Notes: generated by a model from the letters alone, not told the origin. Positions 50,289 through 60,504 are shown, counted from the first letter of the stretch. The stretch: DNA of 64,000 nt from Paenibacillus sp. sptzw28 (GCF_019550795.1 NZ_CP080545.1:1011501-1075500), one strand, 5' to 3'. Translations and numbers: made by a program.

Positions 50289-51453
50289 CTTCGGTTTTAA
50301 CCGGGGAAGTGGAGGTTCGGACTACTAGCTCCGGCTTCATGATGATTTTGTTATACCCGGTGCTTTGGTCGGAGGGCTTACTAAGCAGATCAAGCAATAT
50401 TTGCATCGCTTTCCTGCCCATTTCCTCCTCCGCTTGCGAGATGTAAGTGAAAGAGCCTGACTCGTCAAGCCCGGGAGACGGGTCATCGAAGGTGACGATG
50501 GACAGATCCTCCGGGACGTGAATTTTCAACCGCTTTGCAATAGATGCGATATGAAGTCCCAAGCGGGCGTTAAGTGTAATAATCGCCGTCGCCATGCTGT
50601 TCTTGATATAGCGGTAAAGCGCGTGTTCTTCATTGATTTTGTTATAGTCCACATGGAATTCCGTCAAGATGAGCGATGGATCGATGAGAACGCCCTTCTG
50701 TTTCAGCGCTTCCATATAACCTGAGATCCGGTGTTCAACCGACAGTGTCGGGAGCGGTGAATCGGAACAGATGGCGATTTTGCGATGGCCGAGATCCCAC
50801 AAGTGATTGACGGCCAGCTGTGCGCCGAGAGAACCGTCCGAACAGACGAAGTTCGTCTCAACACCGGGAAAATACCGGTCGATCAGCACGAACGGAAACT
50901 GTCTGAGCTTCAACGCCAATATTTCTTCATTATAATTTTCGGCGTCAGAGGGGAACACGATGAGGCCGACGGCCCCATTCCGGATCAACTCCAGTATCGC
51001 TTGTTCCTCGCGTTCTTTGGAGTTGTTCGTGAACTGGATGACAAGGTAGTACTCCGTATCTTCCAGCACTTGATTGAGGCCTTTGATCAAGCGAATCGCA
51101 AAGAAATCGAAGATACTTGGAATAAGAAAGCCGATCATCTTGCGACTCGGCAACGGTGCTGATTTGACTGCGGCGCCCCTGTCGTCGTTTCTTGGTTCCA
51201 CCCGCGGAAGATCTTTGCTCAGCTGCTGCGCGTCTTTATTTACGAAGCTGCCGCGTCCGGGTATACGGTAAATCCAGCCTTCTTTGGCAAGCTGGGCGAG
51301 CGCGTTGGCTACCGTAATGCGACTGACGTTGAACTGCTCCATCAATTCTTTCTCGGAGGGGATTTTATCTTCAGCGGATAATTTTCCGGAGGAAATCAAT
51401 TCTTTGAAATAACGCTGTATTTGAATGTATAACGGCTGCCTGTCATTGTGCAT
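50272..51453 (-). CDS. GntR-LacI hybrid (AraR-like) transcriptional regulator
   Basis: This 393-residue protein has an N-terminal GntR winged helix (PLYIQIQRYFKELISSGKLS, IPSEKELMEQFNVSRITVAN, LAKEGWIYRIPGRGSFV) linked to a LacI-type periplasmic-binding effector domain (MIGFLIPSIFDFFAIRLIKG, AQLAVNHLWDLGHRKIAICS, IVTFDDPSPGLDESGSFTYI). This is the architecture of the arabinose repressor AraR. The ATG at 51453, behind GGGGGTAG, is preferred over an earlier GTG. It is divergent from a GH38 gene and most likely represses it until a mannoside or related sugar binds. Confidence 0.9.
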   Translation of the reverse strand: MHNDRQPLYIQIQRYFKELISSGKLSAEDKIPSEKELMEQFNVSRITVANALAQLAKEGWIYRIPGRGSFVNKDAQQLSKDLPRVEPRNDDRGAAVKSAPLPSRKMIGFLIPSIFDFFAIRLIKGLNQVLEDTEYYLVIQFTNNSKEREEQAILELIRNGAVGLIVFPSDAENYNEEILALKLRQFPFVLIDRYFPGVETNFVCSDGSLGAQLAVNHLWDLGHRKIAICSDSPLPTLSVEHRISGYMEALKQKGVLIDPSLILTEFHVDYNKINEEHALYRYIKNSMATAIITLNARLGLHIASIAKRLKIHVPEDLSIVTFDDPSPGLDESGSFTYISQAEEEMGRKAMQILLDLLSKPSDQSTGYNKIIMKPELVVRTSTSPVKTEAKTPI

Positions 51454-51636
51454 CAAACTACCCCCTGCAACAACCAATTTTCTTACATTATATCAAATAT
51501 ATCTTTACCGTCAAGGAACCGCAATTTATAATATCCACAACGTACGATTGATCTTTGTTAACCATTTACAAGGCATAAAACGAATGCTATATTTATATAT
51601 ATTAAATATGTATTATAAGTCGCAGGAGGTCTGTTC
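51454..51636. promoter_or_regulatory. Divergent promoter region of the GntR-LacI regulator and GH38 gene
   Basis: The region is AT-rich and has several runs such as TATATATTAAATATG (about 51594-51608) close to the GH38 start, candidates for the operator and -10 element. GCAGGAGG at 51621-51628 is the GH38 ribosome binding site. Confidence 0.5.
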
Positions 51637-54600
51637 ATGCCATATGAGGCTATACAACCTGAACGATTGGAGCAATTTAAACGGCAGATAGAAGCCCATA
51701 TTTATACAAAGGCTGCGCCGCTTTCCGTTGATGCATTTGTAACGCGGGAACCTGTACCATATACCGAACGCGAATCGGGCACCCATTTGGGTTCAATCCA
51801 GCCGGGAGATAAATGGGGCGGTCTATGGGACTGCGCCTGGTTTCATTTTAAGGGAAACGTACCGTCCGAAGCAGCCGGAAAAAAAGTTGTTCTGCTCATA
51901 GACGTCAATGGGGAGCTTTGCTTAGTCGACCTGGAGGGAGTGCCGGTCCAAGGTCTGACCAACATTAACTCCGAGTTTGATCTTAGCCTCGGTCTGCCGG
52001 GTAAACGCGTCGTACCGGTCACGGACTTTGCAGACGGTGACGAAATCATCGATCTGTGGGGCGATGCGGGCTGCAACGATCTATTCGGAAGATACCAAAG
52101 CGGCACATTAAGGGAAGCCGAAATCGCTGTTTGCTGTGAAACGATGCGGCAGTTGTACTTTGATGTCGAAGTGCTGCTGGAGCTTGCCCTCCACCTGGAT
52201 CCTTCATCCAGGCGCTCGCAAATACTGCAGGCACTGTATGATGTGTCGTTAACTATGAATGTGTTCGATGAAGAGCATGCGGCTTCCGCCCGAGAACGCC
52301 TTGCGCCGGAATTGCAGAAACGAGGCGGCGATCCGACGCTCACCGTGAGCGCAATCGGTCATGCTCATATCGACCTTGCATGGCTGTGGCCGATCCGGGA
52401 AACGATCCGCAAAGGCGCTCGTACCTTCTCCACCGTCCTCCATATGATGGAACGTTATCCGGATTATCGTTTCGGCGCCAGCCAGCCCCAGTTGTATCAA
52501 TGGATGAAGGAGCATTACCCGAGGCTGTATGACCGCATTAAGGCGAGAATCAGCGAAGGACGCTGGGAAATTCAGGGCGCCATGTGGGTCGAGCCCGATT
52601 CCAACGTTTCCGGAGGCGAAGCTTTGATACGGCAAGTGCTGTATGGGCAGCAGTTCTATGAGCAGGAATTCGGCAAACGAGTCCGAATGCTGTGGGTGCC
52701 TGATATTTTCGGTTATACGGCCGCGCTGCCCCAAATTTTGAGAAAATTGGGTATCGACTATATGGTAACCCAAAAACTGTCCTGGAATAACACGAACGAC
52801 TATCCTCATCACACCTTCTTATGGGAAGGCATCGACGGCAGCAAGGTGCTGACGCATCTGCCGCCGGAAGATACGTATAATTCTCCGGCCGCTCCGCGCT
52901 CTCTCGTCAAAATCGAGAAGGAGTATCTGGATAAAGCCGTTTCCGACTGCGCTCTGATGCTATTCGGGATTGGCGACGGCGGCGGCGGTCCGGGCGAAGA
53001 ACACCTGGAGAGACTCGGCCGCGAGCGGAACTTGCTCGGTCTGCCGCCTGTCGTACAGGAACTGTCCATCGATTTTCTCGACAGGTTGAATATTCGGGCC
53101 GACCGTTACAAAACATGGCGCGGCGAGCTCTATCTGGAGAAGCATCAAGGCACTCTTACGACGCAGGCTAAGAATAAGAAATATAACCGCCGCATGGAGA
53201 AAGCGCTTCGCGAGCTGGAATTTGCCGCTGTACTAGCCGAGTCGCGGTGCAATATCGCCTATCCGCAACGGGAGCTTGATGAAATCTGGAAGGAAGTGCT
53301 CTTATACCAGTTCCATGACATTCTGCCGGGCTCATCCATCAAGCGGGTGTACGATGAATCAATTGCCCGATATGAAGTTCTGCTCGAACGTACGGAGCAG
53401 CTGATCCGCGAACGGTACGCGGCATTGGCGGCGCGAGCATGCTTCCCGGAGAGCGGCGAAGCGGCCATCGTCTTTAACTCGCTGCCTTGGGAGCGCAATG
53501 AGTGGCTCTTAATTGCCGGCGAGTGGAAGCAGGTTTCTGTACCGGCAATGGGTTATTCGGTTATGAACTGCAATGCGGGCTCTACTGCGACAGTAGTGAG
53601 CGGTTTAAGCGCGGAACCCGGCCGGCTCGAGAATGAGTGGCTTCGCATCGAATTTCTGACTGATGGCACAATAGGCTCCCTATACGATAATGCTGCAGGA
53701 CGCGAGCTGATACCACCTGGTTCGGCCGCAAACCGGCTCATTATCTATGACGACAAAGACGGCGATGCCTGGGACTTTCCGGCGGATTACCGGAGCAGAC
53801 TGTCGGAGCAGGCGCTGCTTCGCGATACGCGCGCTTATGTGGACGGCCCGGAAGCGATTGTCGAGCAGACATATCTCTTCGGCCAGTCCAGGCTTGTGCA
53901 GCGGATCGTTCTTGCGGCAGGCAGCCGCCGCGCCGAATTTCGGACTCAGGTGGAATGGCGGGAAAGCGATAAAATGCTCCGGGCCGCTTTCCCGCTTGAT
54001 ATTGCGACCGACCAGGTGAATTGTGATATACAGTTCGGTTACCTGAAGCGTCCCACACACCGCAACACGTCATGGGATTATGCCCGAGACGAAATATGCG
54101 CGCATCACTGGATCGATTTGTCGGAATCGCAGTATGGTGCGGCGCTTCTGAGTGATTCCAAATACGGATTCCGGGCTTCCGGCAATGAACTGGACATCAA
54201 TTTGCTTCGCAGTCCGGCTTACCCGGATCCCGAGGCCGACCGGGGCACCCATGAATTCGCTTATGCCCTGATGCCGCATACAGGCGATTTCGTGCAGGCC
54301 CAGGTATATAAAGCGGGCTATGAGTTCAACGTTCCGCTGCGGCCTTATTTCGCAGGTAAGTCAGGAACGAATCAGAATGTCGATTATCGGAGAACCTTCT
54401 TCTCCATTGATCATCCGGGCGTTATGATCGAAGCTGTCAAGAAATCGGAAGACGGCAGCGGATTGATTATCCGGTTATATGAAGCATTCGGCGGGAGAAC
54501 TAAAGCCGGTCTGCATGTTGGGCTGCCGTTCAGCCGCATCGAGTCGGTAAACATGATGGAGGATCAGGCCGAAGCCATAGCAGCGGAGCCGGGAGAGCCG

Positions 54601-54654
54601 GTCGCACTTACGTTTTCCGCATTTGAAATCAAGACGCTTAAAGTTATGTTTTGA
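51637..54654 (+). CDS. GH38 alpha-mannosidase
   Basis: This 1005-residue protein has the layout of cytosolic bacterial/lysosomal-like GH38 enzymes. An N-terminal jelly-roll reads TYTERESGTHLGSIQPGDKW-like (GGLWDCAWFHFKGNVPSEAA). The catalytic barrel begins SAIGHAHIDLAWLWPIRETI (zinc-binding HAHID) and contains the nucleophile segment RMLWVPDIFGYTAALPQILR (Asp in PDIFGY) and the middle helical domain YQFHDILPGSSIKRVYDESI. Long C-terminal beta domains end in FSAFEIKTLKVMF. There is no signal peptide, so it acts inside the cell on imported mannosides. It is divergent from its probable repressor and followed by a terminator. Confidence 0.93.
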   Translation: MPYEAIQPERLEQFKRQIEAHIYTKAAPLSVDAFVTREPVPYTERESGTHLGSIQPGDKWGGLWDCAWFHFKGNVPSEAAGKKVVLLIDVNGELCLVDLEGVPVQGLTNINSEFDLSLGLPGKRVVPVTDFADGDEIIDLWGDAGCNDLFGRYQSGTLREAEIAVCCETMRQLYFDVEVLLELALHLDPSSRRSQILQALYDVSLTMNVFDEEHAASARERLAPELQKRGGDPTLTVSAIGHAHIDLAWLWPIRETIRKGARTFSTVLHMMERYPDYRFGASQPQLYQWMKEHYPRLYDRIKARISEGRWEIQGAMWVEPDSNVSGGEALIRQVLYGQQFYEQEFGKRVRMLWVPDIFGYTAALPQILRKLGIDYMVTQKLSWNNTNDYPHHTFLWEGIDGSKVLTHLPPEDTYNSPAAPRSLVKIEKEYLDKAVSDCALMLFGIGDGGGGPGEEHLERLGRERNLLGLPPVVQELSIDFLDRLNIRADRYKTWRGELYLEKHQGTLTTQAKNKKYNRRMEKALRELEFAAVLAESRCNIAYPQRELDEIWKEVLLYQFHDILPGSSIKRVYDESIARYEVLLERTEQLIRERYAALAARACFPESGEAAIVFNSLPWERNEWLLIAGEWKQVSVPAMGYSVMNCNAGSTATVVSGLSAEPGRLENEWLRIEFLTDGTIGSLYDNAAGRELIPPGSAANRLIIYDDKDGDAWDFPADYRSRLSEQALLRDTRAYVDGPEAIVEQTYLFGQSRLVQRIVLAAGSRRAEFRTQVEWRESDKMLRAAFPLDIATDQVNCDIQFGYLKRPTHRNTSWDYARDEICAHHWIDLSESQYGAALLSDSKYGFRASGNELDINLLRSPAYPDPEADRGTHEFAYALMPHTGDFVQAQVYKAGYEFNVPLRPYFAGKSGTNQNVDYRRTFFSIDHPGVMIEAVKKSEDGSGLIIRLYEAFGGRTKAGLHVGLPFSRIESVNMMEDQAEAIAAEPGEPVALTFSAFEIKTLKVMF

Positions 54655-54675
54655 CATTCCGGCGCAATAAAGCAT

Positions 54676-54712
54676 GAGGGGACGCTATCCCGAAGCGTCC
54701 TCTTTTTCCTGT
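54676..54712 (+). terminator. Terminator of the GH38 gene
   Basis: GAGGGGACGCT and AGCGTCCTC form a stem, followed by TTTTTCCTG. Confidence 0.8.
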
Positions 54713-54782
54713 TCTTCCACTATATTAAGATCCGGTTTGACGCCAAACCAAATGGTGTCTTACAATGAATCGAAACAAAGTA

Positions 54783-54796
54783 TGTAAGCGGTTTCT
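54783..54796. promoter_or_regulatory. cre-like catabolite control site
   Basis: TGTAAGCGGTTTCT matches 13 of 14 positions of the cre consensus (final A is T). It lies about 300 bp before the sugar-sensing operon and 130 bp after the GH38 gene, so CcpA could repress the operon promoter. Confidence 0.55.
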
Positions 54797-55003
54797 TACC
54801 CTGAGAGCAGCTCATTAGGCCGGACAACAGCGGCAGCTGTTCCAAGGTTAAAAAAACGCAAAAAAGATGCCAAATTGTGAAAAGACAGACGAGCCCCCTT
54901 TACTTAAACTAAAAGAAAAGCCTTAACATTCGGCCATAACTCGCAATTGCAGCAGCAATGGCAAAACGAGGGGCGATTGGTAATAAATAAAGCGGCACAT
55001 ATT

Positions 55004-55035
55004 AACTCAAGGGAATGCTGGCGGACCCTTGAGTT
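55004..55035 (+). promoter_or_regulatory. Hairpin in the leader of the sugar-sensing operon
   Basis: AACTCAAGGG (55004-55013) and CCCTTGAGTT (55026-55035) form a perfect 10-bp stem, followed by TTCGCGGTTTT. It may be an attenuator-like terminator in the leader or a terminator of readthrough; there is no evidence for a specific ligand. Confidence 0.5.
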
Positions 55036-55092
55036 TTCGCGGTTTTCGCATAATATACCATACTACATTTAAGAAGTCCGGGGGGTCTGAGG

Positions 55093-56109
55093 ATGAAAAA
55101 GCTGTTTCTGGTGTACGGTCTTCTTGCCGCGACATTTATGGTCTATATTTGGTATTACGGCTATCGGGACGACAAGCTTGGCGGCTGGGAGGAAGGCACT
55201 GCCGGCCTTGTCGGGGAAATCGATGAGAATTATGTTATGGTAACGTTCCAATCCGGGCTCGATTACTGGCGGGGAAGCATGAAGGGCTTCGAGGACGCTG
55301 CGCAGGCGCTGAACGTTTCCGTCGAATTCCGGGGAGCCACCCAGTATGACGCGAATGAAGAAATCACCGTGCTGGAGCAGGTGATAGCCAGAAAACCGGC
55401 GGGTATCGCGATCAGTGCCATCAATCCGGAAGCGCTTAATCAGACGATTAATAAAGCTGTCAATGCCGGCATACCCGTCGTTCTGTTCGATTCCGGCGCG
55501 CCGGAAAGTAAAGCCTACGCTTTTCTCGGGACGGACAATTACGAAGCCGGGGCGCAGGCTGCACGCGAGATGGGGCGGCGTCTGGGCGGAAGCGGCAAAG
55601 TGGCGGTGGTAACCCAGCCGAATCAGCTGAATCATCAGGAGCGGACACACGGATTCCGCGATACGCTGTATAAAGAATTTCCCGGTATGGCCATTGTCGA
55701 TGTCGTCGATGGCAAAGGGGATACTCTTGTTTCAGAGAAGGCGGCCATGAGCGTCTTGGACAAGCATCCGGAGGTGGCGGGTTTTTTCGCAACGCAAGCG
55801 AACGGCGGCGTCGGGATCGGGCAGGCGCTGCAGATGCGGGGACTCGCCGGGAAGCGGGTCGTCATCGGCTTCGACACGGATAAAGGAACCCTTGATATGG
55901 TGAAAGACGGCGTCATCAATGCGACACTCGCACAGGGGACGTGGAACATGGGGTACTGGTCCCTGCTGTCTTTGTTTCACCTGCATCACCAAACCACTCA
56001 GCCGCGCACGAACGGGGAGACAATAGGGGTCCACCCTGTACCGCCTTATTCCGACACTGGAATTACCGTCGTTACCCGCAGCAATGTAGAGGACTATTAC
56101 GCCAAGTAA
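55093..56109 (+). CDS. Sugar-binding protein of a three-component sensing system
   Basis: This 338-residue protein has an N-terminal hydrophobic signal or anchor (KLFLVYGLLAATFMVYIWYY) and a type 1 periplasmic-binding fold of the ribose/xylose family: VMVTFQSGLDYWRGSMKGFE, QVIARKPAGIAISAINPEAL, VNAGIPVVLFDSGAPES, VAVVTQPNQLNHQERTHGFR. It lacks a lipobox and is 26 bp before a YesM-type kinase gene, so it most likely senses a sugar outside the cell and presents it to the kinase, as XylFII does with LytS in clostridia. The actual transport binding protein is the chvE-like gene downstream. Confidence 0.82.
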   Translation: MKKLFLVYGLLAATFMVYIWYYGYRDDKLGGWEEGTAGLVGEIDENYVMVTFQSGLDYWRGSMKGFEDAAQALNVSVEFRGATQYDANEEITVLEQVIARKPAGIAISAINPEALNQTINKAVNAGIPVVLFDSGAPESKAYAFLGTDNYEAGAQAAREMGRRLGGSGKVAVVTQPNQLNHQERTHGFRDTLYKEFPGMAIVDVVDGKGDTLVSEKAAMSVLDKHPEVAGFFATQANGGVGIGQALQMRGLAGKRVVIGFDTDKGTLDMVKDGVINATLAQGTWNMGYWSLLSLFHLHHQTTQPRTNGETIGVHPVPPYSDTGITVVTRSNVEDYYAK

Positions 56110-56135
56110 ATTCAGCATGCGAGGGGTGACGAGAT

Positions 56136-57959
56136 ATGCAGCCGCGGCAAACGTTCAGCGTAAAAACCCTGTTTCAGCGTTTGATGATGAGAAATATGGC
56201 GATCCGGTACAAGCTGCTTGTGCATTTTTTATTTATCAGTATTTTGCCGTCCGTTGCGCTTGGCGTGCTGACCGGGTGGGTCGTCGACAGCATTATTGAA
56301 CGGCAAACGAATGAGAATACGCTCCAATTCATTGCCAAAGTAAACCGCAATCTTGAGTTTTATTTCAGCAATGTGCAGAATACAACCTACCTTATTTCGT
56401 TCAATTCGGATATTCAGAAGTTTCTGTATGACGACAGGATTTCGGCGGCCATGGCCAAAGGTCAGGCGGGATACGAGGCGAGACGCTTCCTTCAGGGGTT
56501 TACGACCCTTCATTCGGAGATAGCCGGCATTATGGTCGTCAATTCACGCGGGCAATATTTAAGTAACGATATGTATGCGAAAGCGCCCGGGGATTTGACG
56601 CTTGAACGCTGGTACCAGGAGGCGGTTGCGGGCAGAGGCATCTTCCGGATGATCGGACACCCTTCCCCGCGGAACGTCACGACGCACGCCGATTATAAGG
56701 ACAATGAGGTGATCTCTGCCGTTCGCGCCATTGTAGACCCGGATACGCAGAAAGTTATGGGCGTGGTGCTGATCGACTTGAAGCTGCGTGTTATTTCCGA
56801 GACTGTACAGGATGTCCGTCTCGGCAAAACAGGCTATCTGATGGTAGTAGACGATAAGGGCCAACAGATTTATGTGCCGGGGCAAATCGGAATCCGCTCC
56901 ATTCCGACCGCCTGGCTGCAGGGTCAACCGTCCGGCAATTTTGCGCGAACGGTGAATGGGAGGAACCTGGAGTTTATATTTCGGGTGTCGACCTTCACCA
57001 ATTGGACGACGCTCGCCGTTTTCTCGTCCGAGGAATCGGCGCCCGAGGTCCGTAAAATCCGGCTCTATCTGGGCAGCTTCGTGTTCCTGGTCTGCATCCT
57101 CGGAACAACGGCTTCATTCGCGCTATCGAGAAGCATTTCCCGGCCGATCCACAGGCTGACGAACTTCATGTACCGCGCAGAATCCGGCGACTTGACGAGC
57201 CGCTTCTGGGGTGACGGGCTTGATGAGGTGGGCATGCTGGGGCGCAGCTTCAACAGGATGCTGACGAAGATTAATGATCTTATCGGGCTGGCAGAGCGGC
57301 AGGAGCGGCAGAAGCGCAATGCCGAGCTGCGCAGCCTTCAAGCCCAGATCAAGCCGCATTTCCTGTATAACACGCTGGATACGATCCACTGGATGGCGCG
57401 TAAGCAGGGTGCCGAGGATGTGTCGGAAATGGTGGAGTCGCTCGCGAGATTGTTCCGGATCGGACTCAGCAATGGCAGCGAATATATACCGCTAGCCGAA
57501 GAGCTGGAACATAGCAAGAGCTATCTGCAGATACAGAGGATTCGGTATAAGGACAAACTTGGCTATACGCTGGAGCTTGATCCGGATATTTCCCATCACC
57601 GGGTTCTGAAGGTTATTCTGCAGCCGATTATCGAAAATGCGATTTATCATGGTATTAAGGAACGGCGCGGACCGGGCCATATCACCGTGAAGGCGGCAAG
57701 AGATCAAGGGCGGATCGTAATGACCGTTGCCGATGACGGTGTAGGCATGAACGCAGAGAAGCTGCAATCGCTTCGCGAGAAGCTTAAGCGAGCGCCGGAT
57801 GCTCAGCCGGAACTCGAAAGGTCGGGCTACGGGCTGGTTAATGTACAGGCCAGACTGCAGATAACATTCGGCAGCGAATATGGAATATCGGTGGAAAGTG
57901 AACGCGGAGTCGGTACGACGGTTACACTTGTACATCCGATTATTCAGGAGGAGGGGTAA
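56136..57959 (+). CDS. YesM-like sensor histidine kinase
   Basis: This 607-residue protein has TM1 near residues 27-49 (LLVHFLFISILPSVALGVLT) and an extracellular Cache-like domain (WYQEAVAGRGIFRMIGHPSP, GVVLIDLKLRVISETVQDVR, AKTGYLMVVDDKGQQIYVPG-like). TM2 lies at about 310-330 (FVFLVCILGTTASFALSRSI) and is followed by a HAMP domain. The His_kinase block LRSLQAQIKPHFLYNTLDTI has the phospho-acceptor His408, and the ATPase region contains PIIENAIYHGIKERRGPGHI (N box) and DDGVGMNAEKLQ. It is coupled to the next gene by 4 bp. Confidence 0.92.
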   Translation: MQPRQTFSVKTLFQRLMMRNMAIRYKLLVHFLFISILPSVALGVLTGWVVDSIIERQTNENTLQFIAKVNRNLEFYFSNVQNTTYLISFNSDIQKFLYDDRISAAMAKGQAGYEARRFLQGFTTLHSEIAGIMVVNSRGQYLSNDMYAKAPGDLTLERWYQEAVAGRGIFRMIGHPSPRNVTTHADYKDNEVISAVRAIVDPDTQKVMGVVLIDLKLRVISETVQDVRLGKTGYLMVVDDKGQQIYVPGQIGIRSIPTAWLQGQPSGNFARTVNGRNLEFIFRVSTFTNWTTLAVFSSEESAPEVRKIRLYLGSFVFLVCILGTTASFALSRSISRPIHRLTNFMYRAESGDLTSRFWGDGLDEVGMLGRSFNRMLTKINDLIGLAERQERQKRNAELRSLQAQIKPHFLYNTLDTIHWMARKQGAEDVSEMVESLARLFRIGLSNGSEYIPLAEELEHSKSYLQIQRIRYKDKLGYTLELDPDISHHRVLKVILQPIIENAIYHGIKERRGPGHITVKAARDQGRIVMTVADDGVGMNAEKLQSLREKLKRAPDAQPELERSGYGLVNVQARLQITFGSEYGISVESERGVGTTVTLVHPIIQEEG

Positions 57960-57963
57960 CAAG

Positions 57964-59190
57964 ATGGACTCGGCATTGCGATACTGGAAGGTTATTATAG
58001 CCGACGATGAGCCAATTATACGCGAAGGCATCAGGAGCGCCGTCGACTGGCCCGCTCTGAGACTGGAAGTCGTTGCGGAAGCGGAGGACGGAGAAGAGGC
58101 GCTCGAGCTTGCGGTTCAGCACCGGGCTCATATTATGCTTGTCGATCTGAGCATGCCGATAATGGATGGATTGACGCTCATTCGCGAGGTGCGGGAACAG
58201 CTGCCGGATTGCCGTATCATCATTGTGACCGGCCATGATGAGTTCGGTTACGCCCAGCAGGCTGTCCGGTTCGGCGTCGATGAATACATTCTTAAGCCGG
58301 CCAATCCCAGTCAACTGCATGAGGTGCTCAGCAGAGTGAGAGAGGAGCTTGAGCGCACGGCCATGCGGGAAAGTCATCTGGAGATCGCATCACGGCAAAT
58401 TCGCAAGAACATCCCGCTGCTGAGGGAGCGGTTCTGTAACGAATGGATCCAAGACGCGCTCAGCCAGCAGGAGGTGGCGGAACAGCTGGCGTTTCTGGAG
58501 CTGCCGCAGAGTCCGCCGGATTTGCTTGGCATTTTGCGTTGGCCTGAGGTTGATTTGGGACGGTCGATCCACTCGGAGCGTGATCGGCAGCTTCTGCTGT
58601 TCGCCACCGAGAATATTGCTTCAGAGCTATTGTCACCCTATGTTCATGTTATTTTCCGGGATTCGTCAGGCTTCATATGCATGATGGTATGGGGGACGAA
58701 TGATGAGCAATTGCTTCCGGCAATCGAGGAGTCGGTAAATCGTTATCTCAAGCTGAATGTTGTGACCCGGCATGCCCTGGTTTCGGAAGAAGCGGGCTAT
58801 TCCGGCGTAGGAACCGCTTATCTCAGGGCAAGGGAAGGGGTCTACAAAGAGACGACGATATCGCCGTTAATTCGCCGTGCCCGGCAGTATGTGCGCGAGC
58901 ATTTCGCCGATTCACAGTTATCGCTCGAAGGCGCGGCCAAGGCGATCGGCGTCTCGCCGGTCTATCTCAGCCGCTTGTTCAAGCAGGAGCTTGGCACCAC
59001 CTTTGTCACCTTACTGACCCAAATGCGCATTTCCAAGGCGATGCAGCTGCTCGGCTCGACGGGCCAAACCGTTGCCGAGATCGGCGAGGCGGTAGGCTAT
59101 GAATCACAGCATTATTTCAGCACCGCCTTCAAAAAAGTCGTAGGCGTCTCTCCCAACCGCTACCGGAGGTCTGAAGCGACTGAGGAATAA
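57964..59190 (+). CDS. YesN-like response regulator with AraC DNA-binding domain
   Basis: This 408-residue protein has a receiver domain (YWKVIIADDEPIIREGIRSA with the acidic pair at 14-15; phospho-acceptor Asp61 in HIMLVDLSMPIMDGL; FGVDEYILKPANPSQLHEVL) and a C-terminal AraC double HTH (YVREHFADSQLSLEGAAKAI, VSPVYLSRLFKQELGTTFVT, VAEIGEAVGYESQHYFSTAF, VGVSPNRYR). GGAGGAGGG lies before ATG 57964; longer open frames upstream overlap the kinase gene. It most likely activates the downstream chvE-mmsA-mmsB operon when the sensed sugar is present. Confidence 0.93.
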   Translation: MDSALRYWKVIIADDEPIIREGIRSAVDWPALRLEVVAEAEDGEEALELAVQHRAHIMLVDLSMPIMDGLTLIREVREQLPDCRIIIVTGHDEFGYAQQAVRFGVDEYILKPANPSQLHEVLSRVREELERTAMRESHLEIASRQIRKNIPLLRERFCNEWIQDALSQQEVAEQLAFLELPQSPPDLLGILRWPEVDLGRSIHSERDRQLLLFATENIASELLSPYVHVIFRDSSGFICMMVWGTNDEQLLPAIEESVNRYLKLNVVTRHALVSEEAGYSGVGTAYLRAREGVYKETTISPLIRRARQYVREHFADSQLSLEGAAKAIGVSPVYLSRLFKQELGTTFVTLLTQMRISKAMQLLGSTGQTVAEIGEAVGYESQHYFSTAFKKVVGVSPNRYRRSEATEE

Positions 59191-59233
59191 GGCTGCAGCT
59201 CATCCTTGCGGCCGGCTAACCGGCGCCAGGGGA

Positions 59234-59247
59234 AGAAGGCGCTTACA
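59234..59247. promoter_or_regulatory. cre-like site upstream of chvE
   Basis: AGAAGGCGCTTACA, read on the reverse strand TGTAAGCGCCTTCT, resembles cre with one mismatch in the core half. It lies about 105 bp before the chvE start and is a plausible CcpA site in the transporter promoter. Confidence 0.45.
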
Positions 59248-59349
59248 ACAAAGGTTAAATAATTGAATAAAGTTGTCGGTTTAGTCGAAAGACTCCCCTC
59301 GGTGATCATGATAAATTTTAATCAGATCAACGAAAGGGGAGTTTTTATT

Positions 59350-60462
59350 TTGAAAAAAATACTGATGGCAGCATTAATGATCGCACTCGTACTGACTCTG
59401 GCGGCTTGCGGAGGCGCCAAGAACGGCGGAAGCACCACTACTGCGGGTAATTCCGGCGGCAATACGGGAGGAGATAAAGGTACAATCGGAATTGCAATGC
59501 CGACAAAATCGTCGGAGCGCTGGGTCAATGACGGCGACAACATGGTAAAGCAGTTTGAAGCGTTAGGCTACAAAACAGATCTTCAGTACGGCGAAGACGT
59601 CATTGAGAATCAGGTATCGCAAATCGAGAACATGATCACCAAAGGCGTGAAGCTGCTCGTTGTTGCTTCAATCGACGGCGAATCCTTGACGGACGTGCTG
59701 CAGAAAGCACATGACGCCAATATCCCGGTTATCGCTTATGATCGTCTGATCAAGAAAACCGACAACGTCAGCTACTATGCAACTTTCGATAACTTCAAGG
59801 TCGGTGTGCTTCAAGCTTCTTATATCGAAGACAAATTAGGCCTCAAAGACGGCAAGGGTCCGTTCAACATCGAGTTGTTCGCTGGTTCCCCTGACGATAA
59901 CAACGCTACTTTCTTCTTCAACGGCGCGATGAGCATCCTGCAGCCGTATATCGATTCCGGCAAGCTGGTCGTCAAGAGCGGTCAAACGAAGTTTGATCAG
60001 GTCGCAACGCTTCGTTGGGACGGCGGCGTAGCCCAATCCCGGATGGATAATCTTCTGAGCGCTAGCTATACTTCAGCGAAAGTGGACGCGGTTCTGTCCC
60101 CGTACGACGGCATCAGCATCGGCATCCTGTCCTCGCTGAAAGGCGTCGGCTACGGCTCCGGCGACAAGCCGCTGCCGGTAATCACCGGTCAAGATGCGGA
60201 AGTCGCATCCGTCAAATCGATTATCGCAGGCGAACAAACGCAAACCGTTTACAAGGACACCCGCGAGCTCGCGAAAGTAACGGTAGCGATGACCGACAAC
60301 ATTCTGAACGGCAAGGAAGTGGAAGTCAACGACGAGAAAACCTACAACAACGGTGTGAAGATCGTTCCTGCTTACCTGCTTAATCCGGTTTCCGTTGATA
60401 AATCCAACTACAAAGAGATTCTGGTAGACGGCGGTTATTACACTGAAGACCAATTGAAATAA
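59350..60462 (+). CDS. chvE: Multiple-monosaccharide ABC transporter substrate-binding lipoprotein
   Basis: This 370-residue protein starts at TTG 59350, 8 nt after AAAGGGGAG; the longer frame upstream has no such site. The lipoprotein signal ends [10 protein letters not shown] (lipid on Cys 17), followed by a Gly/Ser-rich linker. The mature domain is ChvE-like: [120 protein letters not shown]. ChvE homologues bind glucose, galactose, xylose or arabinose. A stem-loop lies between this gene and mmsA, often used to keep the binding protein more abundant. Confidence 0.93.
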   Translation: MKKILMAALMIALVLTLAACGGAKNGGSTTTAGNSGGNTGGDKGTIGIAMPTKSSERWVNDGDNMVKQFEALGYKTDLQYGEDVIENQVSQIENMITKGVKLLVVASIDGESLTDVLQKAHDANIPVIAYDRLIKKTDNVSYYATFDNFKVGVLQASYIEDKLGLKDGKGPFNIELFAGSPDDNNATFFFNGAMSILQPYIDSGKLVVKSGQTKFDQVATLRWDGGVAQSRMDNLLSASYTSAKVDAVLSPYDGISIGILSSLKGVGYGSGDKPLPVITGQDAEVASVKSIIAGEQTQTVYKDTRELAKVTVAMTDNILNGKEVEVNDEKTYNNGVKIVPAYLLNPVSVDKSNYKEILVDGGYYTEDQLK

Positions 60463-60476
60463 ACGTATCTGTGATT

Positions 60477-60504
60477 GCGTGGCGGCCATCTGCGGCCGTC
60501 ACGT
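60477..60504 (+). promoter_or_regulatory. Stem-loop between chvE and mmsA
   Basis: GTGGCGGCC (60479-60487) and GGCCGTCAC (60494-60502) form a stem with one mismatch and no T-run. It probably acts as a partial terminator or an mRNA-stabilising element that raises expression of the binding protein over the permease. Confidence 0.5.

Noticed and set aside
55004..55035. Riboswitch in the leader of the sensing operon
   Set aside because: Only a simple hairpin is visible, with no conserved aptamer features that I recognise.
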